Shown here one piece after another: positions 6,748 through 12,396 of a DNA stretch of 30,550 nucleotides. Each line of letters begins with the position of its first letter. Positions within the stretch are counted from its first letter, which is position 1. The stretch is from a virus: IMG/VR virus record IMGVR_UViG_3300029267_001809, positions 1 through 30,550 of that record, one strand, 5' to 3'. The translations under genes and the position numbers were made by a program. Under the pieces are notes generated by a model. It did not search any database, was not told the DNA's origin, and saw nothing but the letters and a program-made list of their open reading frames with translations.

Positions 6748-7798
6748 TTGCCGCTCCTTTCGAATAATAAGGGTTTTTAATATTTAATGCCGTTGCTGCT
6801 TCGGCAATCTGTTTTTGTGTCAATGTTGCGTATTTTCGCCACAGGTTTCGGCCGTTAGCGTGCACAAACCATCCGAAATAACTCATGATCGCGCAAATGT
6901 CGCTGTCTGTGGCCTTGTTCTGCTTAACGATCTTCGCAGATCGTCTTTTGAATGCCGTTGAAATTGATTTTCGGATTAAAGTGTGGCTGCCAAAAAACCG
7001 GTATCCTAAAAAATCAATGCCGCGGATACTGGTTGGGAATATCTGCCAATCGCCCTTAACGGTCAATTTTAAATTCGTACTGAGGTAGCGTTGAATCTCA
7101 AAAAAGAGTGGATGAAGAACGGATTTGTCTGAATTTAAAACTACGATATCATCACAATAGCGTGCGTAATACCGACAGCGCTTTTTTTCCTTCATCCAGT
7201 GATCGAAATATGTGAGATACAGGTTTGCCAAATACTGGCTGAGGTAATTCCCAATCGGAACTCCCGGAGCACTGTCAATGATTTCATCAAGAAGCCACAG
7301 TGTGTCCGGGCATTTTATTTTCTTGCGGACAATGGCTTTCAAAACATCATGATTGATGGACTGGTAAAACTTTCGGACATCCAGTTTCAGGCAATAGCTG
7401 GTCCCCTGTTCGTCATTAAGAAATCTGTTCATCCGTCGCACACCGTCATGAATTCCACGTCCTTTCATGGACGAATATGTGTCTCGAATAAACAACCGCA
7501 TCCAAATAGGCTCTAAAACATTCATAATGCAGTGGTGTATGATTCGGTCCGGATAATAAGGCAATTTTGCGATATCGCGCAATTTGTTTCCCTCAACCCT
7601 CTGAAACCGTACATATTCAGCATTTCGGAATGTCTTGTTTTTGAGTATATTATGAATCCTGGCCACGTATTTCTCCGGGTTTGCGTCGATCATCTTTACT
7701 TCTTCGTAAAATCGTTTGCCGCGTCTGGCATTTTCATGGGCAAGAAGGATATTGCCCGTGTTATAGATTTTCGGATATAAATTCCCGTATCGCTTCAT
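6719..7798 (-). CDS. DGR reverse transcriptase
   Basis: This 359-aa reverse transcriptase would copy the adjacent template RNA with errors at adenines. The polymerase motifs are complete and ordered: LKLDVRKFYQSI with catalytic Asp140, GVPIGNYLSQYLANLYL (179-195), YARYCDDIVVL with the Asp216-Asp217 pair, and GIDFLGYRF (260-268). The (I/L)GNxxSQ form in motif 4, rather than the retron or group II intron form, is characteristic of DGR enzymes. There is no maturase, thumb-X or endonuclease extension, and the length is normal for the family. It lies just after the template repeat and target gene. No clear ribosome site precedes its ATG, so translation may be low. Confidence 0.92.
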   Translation of the reverse strand: MKRYGNLYPKIYNTGNILLAHENARRGKRFYEEVKMIDANPEKYVARIHNILKNKTFRNAEYVRFQRVEGNKLRDIAKLPYYPDRIIHHCIMNVLEPIWMRLFIRDTYSSMKGRGIHDGVRRMNRFLNDEQGTSYCLKLDVRKFYQSINHDVLKAIVRKKIKCPDTLWLLDEIIDSAPGVPIGNYLSQYLANLYLTYFDHWMKEKKRCRYYARYCDDIVVLNSDKSVLHPLFFEIQRYLSTNLKLTVKGDWQIFPTSIRGIDFLGYRFFGSHTLIRKSISTAFKRRSAKIVKQNKATDSDICAIMSYFGWFVHANGRNLWRKYATLTQKQIAEAATALNIKNPYYSKGAANVQLQYGSA

Positions 7799-7897
7799 AA
7801 TACTACTACTGTGCTTGTGTTGCTCCCCAGATGTTCAGTTTTGCCTTACCGATCTGTAACGGGAGGCGTTATGTGTTTCGCCAAGTGGCGAGGTTTC

Positions 7898-7934
7898 GGA
7901 CGGTCGGTTGATCACAAGTAGCTGACCGACCGCC
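7898..7934 (-). other. Hairpin spanning the 3' end of the template repeat
   Basis: CGGTCGGT (7901-7908) and ACCGACCG (7925-7932) form a perfect 8-bp inverted repeat around a 16-base loop. G7898-G7899 can pair with C7933-C7934 if A7900 is bulged. One arm lies in the template repeat, the other just beyond its 3' end in coding sense. The matching VR end has no second arm, so the hairpin is specific to the template copy. It may mark where the RNA template is primed. Confidence 0.5.
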
Positions 7935-8046
7935 GATATTATCATTGCGATTCGAAGCCGTGTTATTCGCATTGCGATAAGCGACCCCCGCATTCGCGCC
8001 ATTATTGAGGTTGCCCCCTGACAGAAGCGCCCGCCAACCGGCGGAA
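7916..8046 (-). repeat. DGR template repeat (TR)
   Basis: This 131-bp segment is a non-coding near-copy of the 3' end of the target gene, aligned without gaps to 8140-8270. Read in the target frame it gives GGNLNNGANAGVAYRNANNT..., with ten AAC/AAT codons, the usual DGR template design: any adenine change still cannot create a stop. Of its 27 coding-strand adenines 21 differ in the VR, while only two of 104 other positions do. It lies between target and reverse transcriptase, in the same orientation. An interval of about 90 bases separates it from the target stop and 117 bases from the reverse transcriptase start. Confidence 0.93.
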
Positions 8047-8137
8047 TCCGCCCGAAACCCGAGAAAACCGGGCAACCGCGTGCGCCTTGCGCCTTGCGTG
8101 TTGTTGCCCTATTCGTTTTGTGAATCAGGTTCATTTT
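8047..8137 (-). other. Spacer between target stop and template repeat
   Basis: No gene is seen here. The interval is GC-rich with several small structures: a near-palindrome GGCGGAATCCGCC at 8040-8052 straddling the TR edge, a 4-bp GC hairpin CCCG-agaaaac-CGGG at 8058-8072, and a doubled GCGCCTT at 8082-8095. These may belong to the 5' part of the template RNA. Open frames across it are accidental. Confidence 0.4.
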
Positions 8138-9547
8138 TTAAGCAGCCGACCGACCGCCGACAGCACCATAGCGATCCGAAGCCGCGGCACTCGCAGCGCG
8201 ATAAGCCACCCCCGCCATCGCGCCAGCATCGAGGCCGCCCCCCGACAGAAGCGCCCGCCAACCGGCGGAAGAACTCGCGTAGGAATAGTCGGTTATGAAT
8301 GTATCCGAGCCGCCCCCGGACACGGAAGACGGTAGAAACGTATCCGCGTGTAGTGCGGACTGATAACCAGATGTCAGCGGTAGATCAATTCCCATGTCGT
8401 CATAATTAGTATCCGTGTCGTCCGCAAAATTAGCCGGATTATTACAGACATAGACATTTGCGTCAGTTAGGGGATCACCTACGAATTCGACATTTATCCC
8501 GTCAAGCCATTTCCAAAGGTGCCCGTAAAAATTCTCAATTCCACGGAATGAATTTGCTATGATGATATCCGGAGTACCTGAGAAATCATTGCTACATCTC
8601 AATGCCGATAGTGCATCACCGTATGTCACCGAGCCGGAGACGTTCCCTAATGTAGCTGTAATCCCGGTTTTACATCGTTTGGCGAGGTCCCATGCGCCGC
8701 CCTCTGTGTAACCGGGGATGCCATAGGTTGCAGACTGACTGTACCAATTCGCATACTCTGTTAAATACAACAGGATCATGGCATGATCGGCCCAGTAGCA
8801 ATTTTGGTAATAGCTCCCATCCACCGCACACGCGGTTCGCAATTCCGTGCGGTTAATGTAGGTCATGGGGATGTAGCCGTAAACGCTATGGATTTTATCC
8901 CCTGCCGCATATAAGCTACTGCCAGTTCCGTCCACATAACTGCCCGCTGTGTCATCATACAGGACACCCTCAAATGCGGAGAAATATTTGTAATCCGATA
9001 GATCGCCACCCCCCAGGAACCAAGGATGATTCACGCTAAAAACCTGTGACTCATCCGATTTGGTCAGGTAAAACGGGTTGAATCCAATCAACAGGTAACG
9101 ATAATCCCCGTCAACCTCGTCAATAAACTCAAACCGTTTGGTCTGGACCATCACTTGGCCGTCCGTACCGTCAATATTTGCAGCATCACCGTTTTCCTTA
9201 TAATTCGCGTCCTCGGGATGTAAAAAATACTGAAAGACTGTCGAGCTATTCAGGATGCAGCGTTTCATCGCCTGTTGGACCGGAAATTCCTGATAGTCAA
9301 ACGGGACAAACACGCCCGCCGCGACAACCCCCTTTACCATTGCCGGGGAACTTGCGCTTGTGTCCCATCGGACGCCGTAGGCGGACATGAGACCCATGGT
9401 TTCCAGGACATTGCCCAGGGTCGCTGGGCTGATAACCTTTGCCGCTTCCGACAGTCCCCTTGCTTCCTCTCCGGTTGCATACACGTCTGCGGTTACGCCG
9501 TTTAGCGCATCAACAATTCCACCGATTGATTTGTTTGTAATAGTCAT
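8138..9547 (-). CDS. DGR target protein, probable tail adhesin with C-type-lectin-like end
   Basis: This 469-aa protein carries the variable repeat at residues 427-469. The ending GWRALLSGG...AGVAYR...GGRS is the framework of the C-type-lectin-like fold used by many DGR targets, in which variable residues form a ligand surface. The larger N-terminal part is rich in Tyr, Asp, Gly and aromatic residues and has no signal peptide, fitting a virion tail or receptor-binding protein. I chose the ATG at 9547 because AAGGAGG (9554-9560) lies six bases upstream; an upstream in-frame ATG at 9583 lacks this. It follows the broken fibre gene directly. Variation here would alter host attachment; the receptor is unknown. 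Confidence 0.88.
   Translation of the reverse strand: MTITNKSIGGIVDALNGVTADVYATGEEARGLSEAAKVISPATLGNVLETMGLMSAYGVRWDTSASSPAMVKGVVAAGVFVPFDYQEFPVQQAMKRCILNSSTVFQYFLHPEDANYKENGDAANIDGTDGQVMVQTKRFEFIDEVDGDYRYLLIGFNPFYLTKSDESQVFSVNHPWFLGGGDLSDYKYFSAFEGVLYDDTAGSYVDGTGSSLYAAGDKIHSVYGYIPMTYINRTELRTACAVDGSYYQNCYWADHAMILLYLTEYANWYSQSATYGIPGYTEGGAWDLAKRCKTGITATLGNVSGSVTYGDALSALRCSNDFSGTPDIIIANSFRGIENFYGHLWKWLDGINVEFVGDPLTDANVYVCNNPANFADDTDTNYDDMGIDLPLTSGYQSALHADTFLPSSVSGGGSDTFITDYSYASSSAGWRALLSGGGLDAGAMAGVAYRAASAAASDRYGAVGGRSAA
8140..8270 (-). repeat. DGR variable repeat (VR) in the target gene
   Basis: This is the diversified copy of the template repeat. It encodes the last 43 residues of the target protein and abuts its TAA stop (8138-8140). 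The ten template asparagines have become Gly, Asp, Ala, Met, Ala, Ser, Ala, Asp, Tyr and Ala, while flanking residues such as GWRALLSGG, AGVAYR and GGRS are unchanged. The GC-rich 3' end (GGCGGTCGG in coding sense) is the likely initiation-of-homing region. Two differences, at 8207 and 8216, are not at template adenines. Confidence 0.93.
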
Positions 9548-9558
9548 ATCTTGCCTCC

Positions 9559-9927
9559 TTAATTTTTGTCGATCAGTATCCAATCAAACGTACATGACGT
9601 ATCGGACCCTGTGCATTTAACTGTGTATCCATCGGTTGCTTTGCTAACCACGTAGATGCTGCCAACATTAAGCGGATCAGCCGTTGGTGTAATTGTTACC
9701 ATATAGGTGGTCCCTGTCAGAGTCGCACCGATTGAAATGGCCACGCCGGTTGTGCTGTTAAATGTGCCGCTTCCAGCATATACGCCTAATGCCGCTTGGG
9801 CTTGGGCAGTGGTTTGAGTGATAAGCCCTTTTGATCCATCTGTAAAAACGGGCAATGACGCTGATACACCTGACAACGTCACCCCAACAAACTCCGGTGT
9901 ATCAGTCGTCTCCAGGTCCTGGTCCAT
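9559..9927 (-). pseudogene. Tail-fibre gene, 3' fragment
   Basis: This fragment starts at an internal ATG (MDQDLETTDTPEFVGVTLSG) and ends in a beta-rich domain (GTTYMVTITPTADP...TCTFDWILIDKN) just before the DGR target's ribosome site. The frame is open further upstream to 10092, but that stretch reads a different frame from the fibre sequence there and looks spurious. The start has no convincing ribosome site. It shares the first 37 residues with the middle fragment through the 146-bp direct repeat. If the frame were restored at the G-run near 9963, this would be the C-terminal domain of one longer fibre protein. Confidence 0.5.
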
Positions 9928-9962
9928 AGCATAGACTTCATTGGCACCCTGACCGGTGTCCC
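9817..9962 (-). repeat. 146-bp perfect direct repeat, copy 1
   Basis: Identical base for base to 10169-10314. It encodes the fibre motif MDQDLETTDTPEF...SKGLI in the frame of the 3' fragment. The copy boundary at 9962/9963 falls in a run of five C (G in coding sense), exactly where the reading frame is lost. Confidence 0.95.
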
Positions 9963-10279
9963 CCGATGGCCCCAGGTGCCGCCAGTTTGGCCGCAATGTT
10001 GGCTGGCGTGGTTGCCTTGTCTGTTGCAGACCCCGTAACAATCTCGGCATCAGTTGAAAATTCGACAACCCCTGTAGCTTCATCAGTCGCATCCTGTTTT
10101 AATGCCCCGAATGCCTCAGCCGCCGTCGTCTGGCCAGTTCCTCCCCGATCAATGGGGACAGTGCCGGAAGTGATAAGCCCTTTTGATCCATCTGTAAAAA
10201 CGGGCAATGACGCTGATACACCTGACAACGTCACCCCAACAAACTCCGGTGTATCAGTCGTCTCCAGGTCCTGGTCCAT
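9938..10279 (-). pseudogene. Tail-fibre gene, middle fragment
   Basis: The reading frame begins in the second copy of the direct repeat (MDQDLETTDTPEFVGVTL) and continues through typical tail-fibre linker sequence: IDRGGTGQTTAAEAFGALKQ, then DEATGVVEFSTDAEIV and ATTPANIAAKLAAPGAIGG. It then enters the first repeat copy in the wrong frame and stops after six residues (HRSGCQ). Phage fibres usually continue in frame after APGAIGG. The two repeat copies are 352 bp apart, which is not a multiple of three, so the frame cannot continue. No ribosome site precedes its ATG. Confidence 0.5.
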
Positions 10280-10314
10280 AGCATAGACTTCATTGGCACC
10301 CTGACCGGTGTCCC
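10169..10314 (-). repeat. 146-bp perfect direct repeat, copy 2
   Basis: Identical to 9817-9962 at an offset of 352 bp. Its right edge at 10314/10315 is where the signal-peptide ORF passes into the wrong frame. Full identity in a fast-evolving fibre gene points to a very recent event, or to an assembly error. Confidence 0.95.
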
Positions 10315-10575
10315 GTCTTTGTCGATTTCAACAATCTCTCCCGAGGCTTTATCGTTGCCAATTCCAAACATTATAGAATCGTTGTTGTCACCCCCGGCAT
10401 CCTCACGTATCCCGATCCATGCTTTTGTCTCCCCGGTTGTGGGGGGAGACAAAAATATCGTAGGATCTGGGTTGTAAATCCGAAGATCACCCAAAAGAGT
10501 TTTAGTTTCCGCATATGCAAATCCTCCAAAAAGTAGGGGGATTACCATCAAAGAAATTATCAATTTTCTGTTCAT
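10231..10575 (-). CDS. Fibre-like protein with signal peptide, probably truncated, 114 aa
   Basis: A good ribosome site (AAGGAG) precedes the ATG. The N-terminus MNRKLIISLMVIPLLFGGFAYA is a textbook signal peptide with an AYA cleavage site, unusual for a virion fibre. Residues 23-90 are a beta-rich domain (LRIYNPDPTIFLSPP, GIREDAGGDNNDSIMFGIGN). After EIDKDG the frame enters the direct repeat out of phase and ends in a nonsense-like basic tail (SMLWTRTWRRLIHRS). One extra G would rejoin it to the MDQDLETT fibre sequence. It is probably the 5' part of one fibre gene spanning 9559-10575, either truly rearranged or misassembled. Confidence 0.6.
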   Translation of the reverse strand: MNRKLIISLMVIPLLFGGFAYAETKTLLGDLRIYNPDPTIFLSPPTTGETKAWIGIREDAGGDNNDSIMFGIGNDKASGEIVEIDKDGTPVRVPMKSMLWTRTWRRLIHRSLLG

Positions 10576-10590
10576 CGTTTTTTCTCCTTC

Positions 10591-11064
10591 TTAACCGATA
10601 AGAATTCTTGTGAGATCCACCGTCCAATCATCGCTGGTCGCTTCGCATTTCAGTTGGACGTCATGGCCATCTTTTTCAATTGAAAATGATACCGCTTCCA
10701 GAGTTGTGCCGATATCCGGGCTGGCTTCCTCTGGTATCGGGGCGATGGCCCCGTCCTCTTCTCGATCCCAACATGCCTGGATTCGACCGGTCCGCATATT
10801 GGCCCCATCACCCTTGTCTACTACGTAATGCCAAATAGCCCCCCGGGCTACCGTATCGACAATTGTATCAACAGCAATTACCCCCGTATCTACAACTTGC
10901 GAATCCAGGGAAACCGCTCTCCCAAGAACATGCCCACCTACCGTTAACCCGTCCCCTACACGAAGCTCTTTACGTTCCAGATCGAATACGGGCTCCCCTT
11001 CGACCGGTGTGTAGGCGTCTACATCATCCGCTTGTCCTCGTTTAAACTTAATTACATGGCTCAT
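10591..11064 (-). CDS. Tail-fibre protein with Mtd-N-like head domain, 157 aa
   Basis: Residues 3-47 (VIKFKRGQADD, EGEPVFDLERKELRVGDG) match the short trimerising module found at the N-terminus of phage tropism determinants and other tail fibres, pattern 'KRG...EGE...D....L+vGDG'. The rest is beta-rich (GAIWHYVVDKGDGANMRTGR). The ribosome site GGAGGT is formed by the last codons of the preceding 91-aa gene. It lies in the appendage cluster and is likely to be a virion part that carries or caps a longer fibre. The related module in the Bordetella phage belongs to its DGR target, whereas here it is in a separate gene. Confidence 0.62.
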   Translation of the reverse strand: MSHVIKFKRGQADDVDAYTPVEGEPVFDLERKELRVGDGLTVGGHVLGRAVSLDSQVVDTGVIAVDTIVDTVARGAIWHYVVDKGDGANMRTGRIQACWDREEDGAIAPIPEEASPDIGTTLEAVSFSIEKDGHDVQLKCEATSDDWTVDLTRILIG

Positions 11065-11065
11065 T

Positions 11066-11341
11066 TTACAATTGACCTCCTTCGATTATTCGCGGCAAAA
11101 CCCCGCCGTCCCAGTTTTGAGCAACTATTTCTGTGTCTTCATTCCCCAATATTACATATTTTACAGTAGGACATCGTTCTACAAAATCAGACAATACATC
11201 AACCGCAATATCCGCTGGGATCTGACCGATTATCGCATCTTCCCCGAATGCAAACGCTGGTATGACGATATCCGTGTATTGTGCTACTATATGTTTCTCA
11301 CCGCCGCTAAAATTTTCCAGTTTAACGTTTGATACAATCAT
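11066..11341 (-). CDS. Hypothetical 91-aa appendage-cluster protein
   Basis: This is a small acidic protein of mixed alpha and beta character (MIVSNVKLENFSGGEKHIVA, TVKYVILGNEDTEIV). No family is recognised. It begins three bases after the 203-aa gene stop, with GGGGGA as ribosome site. Its own last codons supply GGAGGT for the next gene. This tight coupling suggests stoichiometric production with neighbouring fibre proteins. A minor tail or fibre-associated component is the likeliest role, from context only. Confidence 0.6.
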   Translation of the reverse strand: MIVSNVKLENFSGGEKHIVAQYTDIVIPAFAFGEDAIIGQIPADIAVDVLSDFVERCPTVKYVILGNEDTEIVAQNWDGGVLPRIIEGGQL

Positions 11342-11344
11342 AGC

Positions 11345-11956
11345 TTATTCCCCCAAAACGCCGCCATCCAGCGTGAAATTCTCGACTGTGAGACCTGCAA
11401 AGGTAGGGCTGCTATCGGGTGATAACGTCTGACCCTGAGCTGCGACCATGGCGTAGTCCTCGGCCGTTAAATGATAATGCTCATTGATTGCCCCCCCCAG
11501 CATGCCAGACAACTTTTCGTGCGCCTGCACCCATGTGATAATCTTTATCCATCGTTCGCCGTTCCACTTGACATGATTTCCAGCATCCCAGGATGCAATG
11601 CCATCGAGGGGATGGGACCCAGGGACCGTCACGCGCCAATACCATCCAGCTTCCGGTAATTCGTGCGGGTCCTCGCCCGAACTGGCATCCCAAACACCTT
11701 GATAGTTTTCGTCAACCAGGTAATCAGGGGCAACATAGATGGTATCATTTGTTGGGACACCCTCTTCCACCCCGAGGGCTGTAATGGACAGATACGGGTG
11801 TTCAACCTCCAGATTTTGGATATTCGCAGATGCGTTTTCGGATGGAATTTGGGCCTCAAGTTCCACCGCATCACCCGGAATATTGATATAAAAGCCGGTC
11901 CCTCGAAAAACAACGGGAGACGATTTGTAATTCGTGATTTTGAGTTGTGTTATCAT
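11345..11956 (-). CDS. Tail-fibre/appendage protein, 203 aa
   Basis: An N-terminal beta domain (LKITNYKSSPVVFRGTGFYI) is followed by a Trp-rich middle (YQGVWDASSG, ASWDAGNHVKWNGERWIKI) that resembles carbohydrate-binding or 'WDAG' modules of phage fibres. HYHLTAEDYAMVAAQG and then SPDSSPTFAGLTVENFTLDG at the C-terminus match the repeated linker of many tail fibres. A strong AAGGAG precedes the ATG. It would attach to, or be part of, the adsorption apparatus. The C-terminal linker usually leads into further fibre sequence, but here the protein stops, so a modular arrangement over several genes is possible. Confidence 0.65.
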   Translation of the reverse strand: MITQLKITNYKSSPVVFRGTGFYINIPGDAVELEAQIPSENASANIQNLEVEHPYLSITALGVEEGVPTNDTIYVAPDYLVDENYQGVWDASSGEDPHELPEAGWYWRVTVPGSHPLDGIASWDAGNHVKWNGERWIKIITWVQAHEKLSGMLGGAINEHYHLTAEDYAMVAAQGQTLSPDSSPTFAGLTVENFTLDGGVLGE

Positions 11957-11957
11957 T

Positions 11958-12386
11958 TTATTTTCTCCTTATATTTTTGGATAACGCCCGTATTTCCATT
12001 TCCTCATCGCCGGAGGTATAATCAATCGAGTCTCCGTCCTCAGTTTCCAAAGCGTGGTAAGGATTCTCCGCCATTTGCCCTGGCATAAATCGCGTATCTT
12101 CATATGCCCATGCCGCCAAAAGATTGTAGACGGGATCGCCATAATCCAGAGCATCAAACCATTCTTGGTCAATATGTCCCCCAAAATCAGTGATGCCATG
12201 ATCAATCAATATCGCCTTTACCAGCCACCAATACGGGCCATAGGTCCGATAACGCAAGGGCTGTTTTCGCAGGATGCCAGCGATCCCGCTCAACATTTTC
12301 GTTTCCCATTCGGCCGCGGTCTGATTTGCGGTCGCTTCAATAAAAAATGGGGTCAGTTCGTCTTTCGTGGGCTGTTGAATCCTCAT
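11958..12386 (-). CDS. Hypothetical virion-assembly protein, 142 aa
   Basis: This is a soluble, acidic, aromatic-rich protein beginning MRIQQPTKDELTPFFIEATA and ending in an acidic then basic tail. AGGAGG lies seven bases upstream of the ATG. It sits between the giant polyvalent gene and the appendage genes, spaced by ten bases from the former. Helices around residues 23-60 and a Trp/Tyr cluster (YRTYGPYWWLVKAIL) are visible. No family is recognised. A tail or baseplate attachment protein would fit the position, but this is inference. Confidence 0.6.
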   Translation of the reverse strand: MRIQQPTKDELTPFFIEATANQTAAEWETKMLSGIAGILRKQPLRYRTYGPYWWLVKAILIDHGITDFGGHIDQEWFDALDYGDPVYNLLAAWAYEDTRFMPGQMAENPYHALETEDGDSIDYTSGDEEMEIRALSKNIRRK

Positions 12387-12396
12387 TCTTCGCCTC

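Noticed and set aside
6719-7798. Retron or group II intron reverse transcriptase
   Set aside because: No maturase or endonuclease domain, motif 4 is of DGR type, and a matching TR/VR pair is adjacent.
8058-8072. Rho-independent terminator after the DGR target
   Set aside because: The GC stem is only 4 bp and is not followed by a T-run; more likely part of the template RNA structure.
7835-8134. Minus-strand ORFs across the template repeat (99 and 68 codons)
   Set aside because: They lie on the non-coding TR, lack ribosome sites, and owe their length to the near-copy of target coding sequence.
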